Positions 52,834 through 62,044 of a stretch of 64,000 bases of DNA are shown here, piece by piece; the first letter of the stretch is position 1; the number at the start of each line of letters is the position of its first letter. The notes under the pieces are model-generated. The model was not told the DNA's origin, searched no databases, and saw only the letters and a program-made list of their open reading frames with translations. Source of the stretch: Alistipes sp. (GTDB lineage: Bacteria; Bacteroidota; Bacteroidia; Bacteroidales; Rikenellaceae). The position numbers and the translations under genes are program-made. The stretch lies in assembly GCF_020026455.1 (NCBI RefSeq), contig NZ_JAHHQJ010000013.1, positions 25,113 to 89,112 of the forward strand. The letters run 5' to 3'.

Positions 52834-54684
52834 ATGAAATCTTATATACATATTCTGTTCCTGATTTTGTCGGCTGCATTTTTGTTCCAGGCATGCAGCT
52901 ATCTGGACGTGGTACCCGACGAGACCCCGGACGAAAAAGATGCCTTCCAAAACCCTACAATGGCCGAACGCTATCTCTATTCCTGCTACTCGTTCCTGCC
53001 CAATCCGCGTCACGAAACAGCGTCACTGGATCTGATGACTGCAGATGAAGTAGTGACCCCGTGGGAACATGAAACCTTTGCCAACTTTCCGAAGGGTAAC
53101 TATAACGCCAGCGAACCGGTAATCTCCTACTGGAATACGCTTTTCGGAGGAATCCGACGCTGCTACATTCTGTTGGAGAATATCGATGCCGTCCCGAACA
53201 TGACGGAAGCCAACCTCCGGACCTACAAGGGTGAAGCAATGTTTCTGATTGCCTATTACCACTTCCTGCTTTTGAAGAACTACGGACCGATTCCGCTTAT
53301 CAAAGGTGTGATGTCCATCGATATGGACAAGGCGGACTTCCCCGAACGCGAACGTTATGACGTATGCGTCCAATGGCTCTCTGACCTGTTTGATGAGGCG
53401 GCCGGTATGCTGCCGGCAGAGCAAACCTCCACGGCCTATGGCCGAGCCACGAGTGTTGCCGCCAAAGCTCTGAAATCACGGTTATGGCTCTATGCCGCAT
53501 CCCCACTCTTCAACGGCAACAGTGAATACTATGCAAATTTCGTCAGTAAGATAGACGGGCGGCATCTGATCAGCCAAACTTATTCGGAAGCGAAATGGGA
53601 AAAAGCAGTTTCTGCTGCAGAGGAGGCCATTGAGGCTGCAACGGCCGCAGGTTATAAACTTTACACCGAAAGTCCGGCGGAGACATCAAAATTCGCGCAA
53701 CCGGTCGATCCTGTTCACCGGGTACTTCGTCTGAATTTCCTGGATTACAATACCTCAAAGGAAGTCCTATGGGCCGACACCCGAAAAGAGGGCCATTATG
53801 GGCTGCAATACAAGTCTACGCCTTACCGCGTGGGGCCATCATCAGGCAACGGAGTCGGCGTGACATTGACGATGGTCGAGATGTTCTATTCGAAAAACGG
53901 CCTCCCGATCGATCTTGACCCTGAATACGACTATGCCGGAAGGTACCGTTACGGAGAGTATCACAACGATGTCTGCAACGGTGTGACCATGAACCTGAAT
54001 ATCAACCGCGAACCCCGGTTCTATGCATGGGTAGCTTTCCAGAACGGATATTACGAAGTACTCCGTCGCGACAGCGCCGATGACAATGCCAACATCGTAC
54101 AGACGAAGTTTCGCAAAAACGACGTCTTCGGCATTAAGGAGCGGACGACAAACTACACCCCCACAGGGTATCTCAACAAAAAGGGGTGTTCCCCCCTTTA
54201 CAACAACATTCAGGAGGATGTCGCCGCTCCACATTATCCATGGCCGGTGATTCGCATGGCGGAGCTGTACCTGAACCTTGCGGAGGCCTGCGCCAATTTA
54301 GGCCGGATAGACGACGCAGTGGCAGCCTTGAAACCGATTCGTGATCGGGCAGGACTGAACTCGGTGGACAAGGCTTTTGAAAAAGCAGGACTGACGCTCG
54401 GACGCGACGAAATGATCCGTATGACACATCAGGAGCGAACCATCGAACTCTATCTGGAAGGCCACCGTTTCTGGGATGTGCGTCGCTGGAAGGAGGGAGA
54501 CAAATACTTCAATGTCCGCCCTAAGGGAATGAACTACAACGGGGAGTCTGACGCTGATTTTTTTCAGGTCACCGAGGTGGTCGTACAGCGTAAGTTTGCA
54601 ACACCCATGCACTACCTGATGCCAATTCCCAAGGATGATATTAACAAAAACGAACGGAAATTCGTTCAGAATCCAGGTTATTGA
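52834..54684 (+). CDS. SusD/RagB-family outer-membrane glycan-binding lipoprotein
   Basis: This 616-residue surface lipoprotein has lipobox LFQAC. The start is typical of SusD: SYLDVVPDETPDEKDAFQNPTMAERYLYSCYSFLP. TPR-like helices (YKGEAMFLIAYYHFLLLKNYGPIPL) and the C-terminal signatures RMAELYLNLAEACANLG, RTIELYLEGHRFWDVRRW and LMPIPKDDINKN..VQNPGY complete the fold. It forms the lid of the SusC transporter and binds the target glycan at the cell surface. Confidence 0.97.
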   Translation: MKSYIHILFLILSAAFLFQACSYLDVVPDETPDEKDAFQNPTMAERYLYSCYSFLPNPRHETASLDLMTADEVVTPWEHETFANFPKGNYNASEPVISYWNTLFGGIRRCYILLENIDAVPNMTEANLRTYKGEAMFLIAYYHFLLLKNYGPIPLIKGVMSIDMDKADFPERERYDVCVQWLSDLFDEAAGMLPAEQTSTAYGRATSVAAKALKSRLWLYAASPLFNGNSEYYANFVSKIDGRHLISQTYSEAKWEKAVSAAEEAIEAATAAGYKLYTESPAETSKFAQPVDPVHRVLRLNFLDYNTSKEVLWADTRKEGHYGLQYKSTPYRVGPSSGNGVGVTLTMVEMFYSKNGLPIDLDPEYDYAGRYRYGEYHNDVCNGVTMNLNINREPRFYAWVAFQNGYYEVLRRDSADDNANIVQTKFRKNDVFGIKERTTNYTPTGYLNKKGCSPLYNNIQEDVAAPHYPWPVIRMAELYLNLAEACANLGRIDDAVAALKPIRDRAGLNSVDKAFEKAGLTLGRDEMIRMTHQERTIELYLEGHRFWDVRRWKEGDKYFNVRPKGMNYNGESDADFFQVTEVVVQRKFATPMHYLMPIPKDDINKNERKFVQNPGY

Positions 54685-54714
54685 TTCAATTACAAATTCT
54701 GAAATACCGCATCT

Positions 54715-55584
54715 ATGAAAATCATGCAAAAAATATTATTGGCCTTCGTCCTTTCTGGTTGTATCTCATGCAGCGGGGACGAAGATCCGGCCATGACGGC
54801 ACTTGCCGTACAGGGAATTCGCGCCGCAGCATTCCCGGGGGCAATCCGGCTGACATGGAATCGGGTCGAGGACCACGATTTCCTCTATGCCGAGGTTTCC
54901 TATTACGATTACGGCACACAGCAACCGGTCACGAAATTGTGCAGCCGCTATACCAACTCGCTCTATATTGACGGACTCCTGAACAAATATGGGAAATACC
55001 GTTTTACGTTCACGGCCTACAACGTGGATAAAATTCCGGGACAACCTATATATATCGAACAGCAATGCCAAAAAGCAGCATCCTATTATGTGGATATCGC
55101 AGAGAATCCGATTACTCTTTGCGTTGATCAGCTGACGACCAATGCCCAAGAGCCGAGCGAAGGCCCCCTGAAACATCTTGTGGATGGAAATCCGGACACT
55201 TTTTTCCAGAGTTTCTGGGATGAATACACTTATCCAGAGCTCAAGCCGTCTGGTTATCATTGGGTTGCATTCGATTTCCGTCGGGAAGTGACAGCCTTCA
55301 AGTTCTGTTATTGGAACCGAAAAAAGGGCGGTTCACGGCCTAAGTCCGTAAATATCTATGGCAGTACGGACGGTAGGATGTGGGAACTGCTTTCACAACT
55401 CGACAACCTTCCGAATGACCCAGGTTCTTCCTATACTTCGGACCTGTTCCTGCCCAATAAACCCGTTTCGCAGGTCAAATTCGAAATGGTGAAGGGAACC
55501 GATGCTTACCAGCCTTATTTTTCGCTTGCAGAGATCGAATTTTCCGAGATCGTAAGAGAATTGGTCGATCCCGAAGCCAAATAA
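54715..55584 (+). CDS. surface lipoprotein with discoidin-like (F5/8 type C) domain, SusE position
   Basis: This 289-residue lipoprotein has signal MKIMQKILLAFVLSGCISC. Residues about 25-115 look like an Fn3/DUF4998-type domain (VQGIRAAAFPGAIRLTWNR...). The C-terminal half (about 145-280) is discoidin-like: LKHLVDGNPDTFFQSFW, HWVAFDFRREVTAFKFCYWNR, KSVNIYGSTDGRMWELL and VKFEMVKGTD. Its place directly after SusD marks it as a surface glycan-binding protein. The natural ligand is unknown. It shares its C-terminal module type with two later PUL lipoproteins. Confidence 0.85.
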   Translation: MKIMQKILLAFVLSGCISCSGDEDPAMTALAVQGIRAAAFPGAIRLTWNRVEDHDFLYAEVSYYDYGTQQPVTKLCSRYTNSLYIDGLLNKYGKYRFTFTAYNVDKIPGQPIYIEQQCQKAASYYVDIAENPITLCVDQLTTNAQEPSEGPLKHLVDGNPDTFFQSFWDEYTYPELKPSGYHWVAFDFRREVTAFKFCYWNRKKGGSRPKSVNIYGSTDGRMWELLSQLDNLPNDPGSSYTSDLFLPNKPVSQVKFEMVKGTDAYQPYFSLAEIEFSEIVRELVDPEAK

Positions 55585-55608
55585 CAATTTGAAAAAGCAC
55601 CGATAAAG

Positions 55609-57342
55609 ATGAAAAATCTCTTGAAACATGCATTATCGTTCGCAAGCATCGTTCTGATGGCTGCGTGCGGAGAAGATCCCGGACTGGATGAAGTATTTGC
55701 AAACAAACCTTTTGCCTTGGTGACCGCCAGCGACGGCGAACGAACATCCATTTCGGCGGTCATCGACGACTGCAAACGAACGATTAGTCTTACCTTCGAC
55801 AAACAGCAGAATGTGGATGTCGTAGAATTGACATTCCAGCTGAATCCCGGATATAGGATGGTTTCCCCGAAAGAATCGGAGACGCAGATGGACTTGACGC
55901 AACCTCGGATTGTGACTGTCAGCTCGGGAGCCGGGGAGATTTCCTACGAAATTTCAGCCCGGAATGAAACCCCTATTCTGTCGGCATCTTTCCTGTTTCG
56001 CGGTAAACCGATCGAGGGGATTATCGACCATGAAACGAGAACGATTTCGTTTCCGATTACGACAATCTATACTTCGGAATATCCGGATGTGTTATTGGGA
56101 GCCGTATCTGTGGATGTCACACTTTCCGACGGTTATCACCCGACAAGCGAAAAAGGTTCGTACAATCTCTTAACTGGAGAGAAGTTTTCCATTTACAAAG
56201 GCCGTAATACGTACGCTTATAAACTGATTGCCGACATAGCTCCGATACAGGTGGAGAATAATCTCGCGGATTTCCAGTTTCGGCGCGGCGTGAACCTCTC
56301 TTATTGGATGACGGAAGCCGATCGCAATTGGTTGGGCTACGTCACACTTGCACAATTTCCATTGTGGAAAGAATTGGGGTTCGACCATTTCCGGGTACCT
56401 GTTGACGAGTTGTGTATTTTCGATCCGGATGGTCAATTTAATGAAAAGGCCATAAACAAATTACACGAACTTTTTACATGGTGCGAGCAAAACGGCATGT
56501 ATGCGATTCTTGACATGCACACACTGGCTCCCCGCAAAGGTTCGGATAGTTACCGGGAAGAGGAGTTGTACGACCCGGCCTATCCCGAATTTCGCGCCCA
56601 CTTCATAAATATTTGGCGCAAACTTGCTACGGAATTCAAAGGGCACAATCCGAAATACATCGCTTTCGAATTGCTGAACGAACCCCATGACGGGACACCG
56701 GATGCAACCGGTTGGAACAAGCTTCAGGATGAAGTTCTGACGGCGGTCCGAGAACAGGATCCCGAACGCATCGTATTCATTCCGGCAATGGGTTGGCAGG
56801 ACTACAACTACATCAAATATGCCCGTGTGGCAGGAGAAGATCCCAATGCGGTTGTATCGTTTCATTATTACCTCCCCATGCTGTTGTCTCATTATAAGAT
56901 GCTGGCATGGATTGGCTACCAGGGCTCCGTACAATATCCGGGAGTAGTCATTCCCAGTAAGTCGGATGCAGACAAATACCCACAATATGCTTCTTTCCAC
57001 AAAACGACCTACAATGCCGACCGGATTATGGGAGAAATGTCCAATGCTGCCATTAACGGCCGGAATGCAGGACTTGCAGTACATTGCGGCGAATTCGGAT
57101 GCAGCAAAAACGTTGCGGAAGAGATGCGTTTGGCGTGGTTCACGGATATGGTGACAGCTATGGAGGCAAATAATATTCCCTGGACGCTTTGGGAATGCCT
57201 CGACGGAGGATTCGGATTTATCGATATGGAATATGGCATTTACCGGATCAACCGTCCCCTATTGAACGTATTGACCGGTCATGAATTGACCGAAGCAGAA
57301 GCAAACGCTCTGCTGCAAAAATATGGATTTAGAACCGAATAG
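55609..57342 (+). CDS. GH5 endo-glycanase, lipoprotein with N-terminal DUF5018-like repeats
   Basis: This 577-residue lipoprotein (lipobox LMAAC) is probably the surface endo-enzyme of the PUL. Residues about 35-210 form two similar beta-sandwich repeats (AVIDDCKRTISLTFDKQQ and GIIDHETRTISFPI) of the DUF5018 kind. The GH5 barrel follows: RRGVNLSYWM, GFDHFRVPVD, acid/base Glu358 in ELLNEPHDG, SFHYYLP and nucleophile Glu495 in VHCGEFG, then PWTLWECLDGGFGF. GH5 subfamily and therefore polymer cannot be assigned by eye; beta-glucan or beta-mannan backbones are the usual targets. Confidence 0.92.
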   Translation: MKNLLKHALSFASIVLMAACGEDPGLDEVFANKPFALVTASDGERTSISAVIDDCKRTISLTFDKQQNVDVVELTFQLNPGYRMVSPKESETQMDLTQPRIVTVSSGAGEISYEISARNETPILSASFLFRGKPIEGIIDHETRTISFPITTIYTSEYPDVLLGAVSVDVTLSDGYHPTSEKGSYNLLTGEKFSIYKGRNTYAYKLIADIAPIQVENNLADFQFRRGVNLSYWMTEADRNWLGYVTLAQFPLWKELGFDHFRVPVDELCIFDPDGQFNEKAINKLHELFTWCEQNGMYAILDMHTLAPRKGSDSYREEELYDPAYPEFRAHFINIWRKLATEFKGHNPKYIAFELLNEPHDGTPDATGWNKLQDEVLTAVREQDPERIVFIPAMGWQDYNYIKYARVAGEDPNAVVSFHYYLPMLLSHYKMLAWIGYQGSVQYPGVVIPSKSDADKYPQYASFHKTTYNADRIMGEMSNAAINGRNAGLAVHCGEFGCSKNVAEEMRLAWFTDMVTAMEANNIPWTLWECLDGGFGFIDMEYGIYRINRPLLNVLTGHELTEAEANALLQKYGFRTE

Positions 57343-57344
57343 GA

Positions 57345-58835
57345 ATGTTGCTGAAAATTGAACGGGGCATATTCTGGATACTTGTCGTTTGCCTGATGCC
57401 CGAAATGACATATGGGGAGCAGCGGGATATTTTACCCCCAAATGCCGATTATGTGGTTGAGATTTTCCGAGACGGAACTTGGGAGGAGATTTTCGTTTAC
57501 AACGCTCGCGTCTCCGATTATGTCGGAAATCCCGAGGCGGGATATCCCCAATATACAATGGGGGTCTCCCTGTTTACGGACTCGTTTCGGGAGCCATTGA
57601 AGGTTCGTGTAACCCGCCGCTCGAAAACGTTTTCGAAGGTGGAGATTCGCCCTCTTTCTTACGGCATCACACCGACGATACAGACATCCAACAGTATCGA
57701 GTTCGAACTGGACGATCCGACAAAAAAAGTTTCGGTAGAATTCGATGGTAACCGGATGGAAAATCTCTTCATTCTCCCTGATCGGCCCGACGTTGCAATT
57801 CCCACGGGTTCTAACGTGACCTATTTTGGTCCCGGGGTACACAATGTGGGAGTAATTCATATTGCCAATGAACACGATCGCATTCTCTATCTTGATGAAG
57901 GAGCCGTCGTGCTGGGACGTGTTGAGGCTGAAGATGCCTCCAACCTCACGATTCGCGGACGGGGTATCTTCTGTTCATCACAGGAAAACCACGGTGAAGG
58001 CCGACGGCCACAGATGGAATTCCGCAATTGCGACAATCTGAGGATCGAAGGTATCCTGCTGCGCGACACGCCGAACTGGACGCTCAAGATTGTCGGAAGC
58101 ACGGGCGTGCATATTGACAACATCAAGGAGATTGGCTGGATCATGAACTCCGACGGCATGGATTTCATCTGTTGCCGCAACGTGCTGGTCGAAAACACCT
58201 TTCAGCGCAACTACGACGACAATGTAACCATCAAAGCCTTCAACGCCACACCCGAATACATCGCTTCCCGAACGAATGCCGATGGCTCCTGTTCCGACGG
58301 AGCAGTCTGGATGGTTGCCGGGCTTCGCAACTTTGAGGTCTGCAACTACGAGATTCGCAATTGCGTTTTCTGGGCTGACAAGGCGCACAACATGCTTGTA
58401 GGGCCCGAAGCGCGGGGGATTGCATTCCGGAATATCCGCTTCCATAACAACATCGTATTGGAAAACCGCCAGGACGACGAGATTTATCCCGGGGCGATGG
58501 CGGTGATGATCGCCGACAACGGCACGTTCGAAGATATCTCGTTCGAAAACATTATTGTTGAGGACATCAACGGCGGGAAGGTCTTCTGCGCGCATTTCAC
58601 CAACGCCTGGGCTTTCGGCAATCTCTACGGACAATGGGCTCGCAACATCACTCTACGCAATATCTCCTACACCGGAACGCGTGCGACTCCGAGTTGGATC
58701 AGAGGACGAAACAACACACAATTGATCAACGGGGTAACAATCGGGAACTTCTCGGTCAATGGTATCCCCGTGATCAACGGTTCAGGGCCTCACCTAGAGA
58801 TAAATGAATATGTTCGAAACGTGGTATTTGAATAA
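57345..58835 (+). CDS. GH28-like beta-helix glycoside hydrolase
   Basis: This exported 496-residue protein has signal MLLKIERGIFWILVVCLMPEMTYG, an N-terminal beta-sandwich (about 30-130) with dextranase-like VSVEFDGNRMENLFIL, and a right-handed parallel beta-helix. Three acidic residues, Asp270 in NSDGMD and Asp291-Asp292 in NYDDNVTIK, have the same 21/1 spacing as the catalytic aspartates of GH28 polygalacturonases. AHNMLVGPEARG could supply the catalytic His. The usual GDDC and RIK motifs are altered, so pectin is not assured; GH49-type dextran-like substrates are an alternative. It begins two bases after the GH5 stop codon. Confidence 0.8.
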   Translation: MLLKIERGIFWILVVCLMPEMTYGEQRDILPPNADYVVEIFRDGTWEEIFVYNARVSDYVGNPEAGYPQYTMGVSLFTDSFREPLKVRVTRRSKTFSKVEIRPLSYGITPTIQTSNSIEFELDDPTKKVSVEFDGNRMENLFILPDRPDVAIPTGSNVTYFGPGVHNVGVIHIANEHDRILYLDEGAVVLGRVEAEDASNLTIRGRGIFCSSQENHGEGRRPQMEFRNCDNLRIEGILLRDTPNWTLKIVGSTGVHIDNIKEIGWIMNSDGMDFICCRNVLVENTFQRNYDDNVTIKAFNATPEYIASRTNADGSCSDGAVWMVAGLRNFEVCNYEIRNCVFWADKAHNMLVGPEARGIAFRNIRFHNNIVLENRQDDEIYPGAMAVMIADNGTFEDISFENIIVEDINGGKVFCAHFTNAWAFGNLYGQWARNITLRNISYTGTRATPSWIRGRNNTQLINGVTIGNFSVNGIPVINGSGPHLEINEYVRNVVFE

Positions 58836-58884
58836 CCCCCTGAAATCAATAACAAATTTTATCAACCACCTTAAACGCATAATT

Positions 58885-60336
58885 ATGAAAAAGTATTCCT
58901 TTTGCACATTTACCGCTGTTATTCTGACCGGTATGATTCTGATGGGGTGCTCCTCTTCAGAAAAGATTCCGGAAAGCATTTCCGGAAACGGCCCGAAATT
59001 GAAGATCGAAAACCGCTCGGCGAATACCTCTGAAGCGGCCTATGCGCACCGGGCGATTTTGGTATCGGACGGCAACATTACGAATGCAAAGAGTGCCGCC
59101 AACGCCGCGGCTTTAGAGCCTTTCTCCGTTGAGCCAGGCAGCTATACTGTTTACGCCACTGCTTCCAGTGACGAGGCGAACCTCACGTTCATGAATGTCG
59201 CTGTCTCAAATGCCATCGCCAATGCCCGAGTCAAAATAACCGATATTTCAGCCCAGATACCCGAACTGTTGGTCGGAAGTTCCGAACCTGTCACAGTCGA
59301 TACCGAAGGTGCAACAGCTTCGCTTCAGCTCAAGCGCGTCGTAGCATCGGTCAAAGTGACAGTCAGCGGCCTGGAGCATGTCTCTGCCGAAAACATCACT
59401 TTGACGATCGGCAACATGTACGATCAAGTGAGTCTCGACGGAACGCTTTCAAAGAGTGGACCGGCATTTGCATCGAAAACCCTCGTTCTCACCAAGAATG
59501 CCGAAGGCAAGTTCACGGGCAACGCCATTGTGATGCCCACCGATGCCGAGGCTTCCAACCTTGTACTGAGCTACGGCGTAAACGGTACGGACTACACCAG
59601 CACCCCTGCAGGCCGAATCGCAGCCAACGGGCAGTATGAACTGGCTACGAGGGTCGAGGCGGGCGGATCCTCCTCGAAGATCAAGCTCAACTCGGCGATT
59701 AGCTATGCAGCTTGGGATACCACGGTTGTGAATCTTTCCGACAGTTTCATCTTCGACAAAGATAACTCCGACAAACAGTGGACAGGACCGACTCTCCTTC
59801 CGATCAGCGGTTCGGCAGCCCCTGGATACGATAATTTCTGGGCCTCGTCCGACGGAGGCGATTCCGGCTGGGGAGAGACATTCTGGCAGTACAACCTCTA
59901 TGACGGGAACAAAACAGACGGAAGCAACTATTGGTGTCCTGCCGAATGGGACCGCACGGCTCCCGTCTGGTATATCGACCTCGGCTCGGCAAAACATGGT
60001 GTGACCATCGATTACTGGAACAAAGCCGGCGGTAAGGGCGGTCAGAAAATCAAGACAATGGACATTTACGCAAGCAACACGAAATCCGATTACAACGGCG
60101 GTAATGAGGATTGGACGAAGATCACGACGTTCATCTCCAACAAGACAGCTCCGACCACGGATGCCGGAGCACAGGTGACGACGGACAAGATTGCATTTTC
60201 GGAGGATGGCAGTGTCTCCTATCAGTATGTAAAATGTGTGATAAGATCAAAAGTCACACCTGACGGCGCAACAGTTACCGATGTCCTCGACGTGAATGTC
60301 GGAGAACTGGAAGTTTCGACTTGGGAGTACAAATAA
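58885..60336 (+). CDS. surface lipoprotein: fimbrillin (FimB/Mfa2)-like plus discoidin-like domain, copy 1
   Basis: This 483-residue lipoprotein has lipobox LMGC. The N-terminal half looks like FimB/Mfa2 or related fimbrillin beta-sandwiches: EPFSVEPGSYTVYATASSDEANL, LQLKRVVASVKVTVSGL and ITLTIGNMYDQVSLDGT. The C-terminal half is discoidin-like: APGYDNFWASS, APVWYIDLGSAKHGVTIDYWN, KIKTMDIYASNT and YQYVKCVIRSKV. It is paralogous to the next gene along the whole length. The frame extends upstream into the GH28-like gene, but the ATG at 58885 fits the signal peptide. Likely a surface glycan-binding or scaffold protein. Confidence 0.82.
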   Translation: MKKYSFCTFTAVILTGMILMGCSSSEKIPESISGNGPKLKIENRSANTSEAAYAHRAILVSDGNITNAKSAANAAALEPFSVEPGSYTVYATASSDEANLTFMNVAVSNAIANARVKITDISAQIPELLVGSSEPVTVDTEGATASLQLKRVVASVKVTVSGLEHVSAENITLTIGNMYDQVSLDGTLSKSGPAFASKTLVLTKNAEGKFTGNAIVMPTDAEASNLVLSYGVNGTDYTSTPAGRIAANGQYELATRVEAGGSSSKIKLNSAISYAAWDTTVVNLSDSFIFDKDNSDKQWTGPTLLPISGSAAPGYDNFWASSDGGDSGWGETFWQYNLYDGNKTDGSNYWCPAEWDRTAPVWYIDLGSAKHGVTIDYWNKAGGKGGQKIKTMDIYASNTKSDYNGGNEDWTKITTFISNKTAPTTDAGAQVTTDKIAFSEDGSVSYQYVKCVIRSKVTPDGATVTDVLDVNVGELEVSTWEYK

Positions 60337-60470
60337 TAGCATAAGTGGGTATTCTCCTACTGCAACACACTGAACGGGGATCTGCAGAGACAGTTTTCAA
60401 TCTTCCGGAACCAATCTTCCCCGAACAGTTGTCATGTGGCCTGCGGAGCCTGAAGATATAAGGTAATAAT

Positions 60471-61991
60471 ATGAAATACACGATGATAAATAAACAGAAT
60501 ATCAGAAATATCCGCAGATGGGCGGATCGCCTTGCATGCCTTTTGTCGCTGCCTGCACTCGTTCTCACACTGCTTTGCTCTTGCGACGAAGACGAGGCAA
60601 AATCCGAAAGACCGAAAGAGAAAGATTTGCTTTGGACGATCACCCCCGTTCTTGTCCCCGACAATGCAGGCTTCGAGAAACTTGGTGAGTACGGGGTGTC
60701 ACTCTATCTTTTCAACGACATGTCATCCGACTGCTACAAATACCAGTATGCCGACACGTTCGGGGATCTCGAACCTTTCGTGGTGGAAAAAGCAGCTTAT
60801 TCACTTGTAGCCCTGATGATGGACTATGATGCCCCCCATATTTCCTATAAGGCCTCGGCCGAAACCAAAAAAAACGGGAGCATAACCATAACAGACATGA
60901 ACAAAGCCATCCCTGATATGGTCCTCGGCACGGCATCCGTGTCCCAGAATGTTGGTCCGACGGTCCCCATTTCCAACCTGCAACGACTGGTCGGAGCCTT
61001 GGATGTTCGCCTGACCGATGTTCCGGATGATGTTACGGCCGTGGAGCTCACCGTGAGAGATCTCTACGATCGGGTTGACTTTACGGGTCAGTATGACTTT
61101 TCGACCGCCGAGCCAGCTTCGAAGAAGATCAATCTGACGAAGGAGGGAACAACTTTTTCAGCCAGAAGTGTGCTGATGCCTTCGGACAGGACAAAGACCA
61201 ATGTGCGGATAAATTTCCGAGTGTTTCGGGGTGCTGCACATGAGGACTACGTTATACGCCTTTCCGGAAGTATTCCGGCAGACAAACTCACTCGCCTCGA
61301 AGGTCGCGCGGAAGATATTCTGAAGAACGCAGAACTAACGTTGGGACTAACCTATACTCCGTGGGATGCCAGTATAACAATCCGGGATCAATTCCAGACC
61401 GACGATGATCTGAACAAGGTTTGGTCTTCGTCTCCACTCCCCATCAGTGGTGCAGCCGATCCCGGATATAACAATTTTTGGGCCTCGTCCGCATTCACCG
61501 ATTGGGACGGTTCCATAAAATACGATTCGTATCTTTATGACGGTATTATGGATGGGAGCGACGAGCATAAGGACCTTTACTGGGGTCCAGACACGGATGC
61601 AGAGGTCGCAAACGGCACAATTCCATCGTGGTATGTGGATTTGGGAAGCGGCTATCAAGGTATTACGCTTACCTACTGGAACAAATTCGGAGGCAAAGGA
61701 GGGCAGAAACTCCGCACGATGAACATCTATGGCAGTAATACCTCTGGCGACTATCAGGGCGGCAACGATGACTGGGAGCTGATTACAACCTTTACTTCCG
61801 ACAGGACGAGACCTACGGCAGATGCCGGGGCAGAGGTCACAACCGGGCGTATCGAATTCGACAAGGGCAATATGATCTATCGATATATAAAATGTGAGAT
61901 TACCTCCCGAGTGAATTCCGACGGCAATACAATTGAGGACTCCGACGTAAATGTTGCCGAAGTACGGATAACCGTGTGGTCTTGCAAATAG
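60471..61991 (+). CDS. surface lipoprotein: fimbrillin (FimB/Mfa2)-like plus discoidin-like domain, copy 2
   Basis: This 506-residue lipoprotein has an unusually long basic N-region before the hydrophobic LACLLSLPALVLTLLCSC (lipobox LLCSC). The N-terminal half repeats the fimbrillin-like pattern (SLYLFNDMSSDCYKYQY, LQRLVGALDVRLTDVPDD, ELTVRDLYDRVDFTG). The C-terminal half parallels copy 1: DPGYNNFWASS, PSWYVDLGSGYQGITLTYWN, KLRTMNIYGSNT and YRYIKCEITSRV. The two genes are separated by 134 bp with no gene. The pair looks like a tandem duplication that has diverged. A role in binding extracellular glycan is inferred from position and domains. Confidence 0.82.
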   Translation: MKYTMINKQNIRNIRRWADRLACLLSLPALVLTLLCSCDEDEAKSERPKEKDLLWTITPVLVPDNAGFEKLGEYGVSLYLFNDMSSDCYKYQYADTFGDLEPFVVEKAAYSLVALMMDYDAPHISYKASAETKKNGSITITDMNKAIPDMVLGTASVSQNVGPTVPISNLQRLVGALDVRLTDVPDDVTAVELTVRDLYDRVDFTGQYDFSTAEPASKKINLTKEGTTFSARSVLMPSDRTKTNVRINFRVFRGAAHEDYVIRLSGSIPADKLTRLEGRAEDILKNAELTLGLTYTPWDASITIRDQFQTDDDLNKVWSSSPLPISGAADPGYNNFWASSAFTDWDGSIKYDSYLYDGIMDGSDEHKDLYWGPDTDAEVANGTIPSWYVDLGSGYQGITLTYWNKFGGKGGQKLRTMNIYGSNTSGDYQGGNDDWELITTFTSDRTRPTADAGAEVTTGRIEFDKGNMIYRYIKCEITSRVNSDGNTIEDSDVNVAEVRITVWSCK

Positions 61992-62044
61992 GAATGTGAC
62001 GGCCCGGTGTGACGGCCGGGACGTATTTTACAAAACCCAATGCC

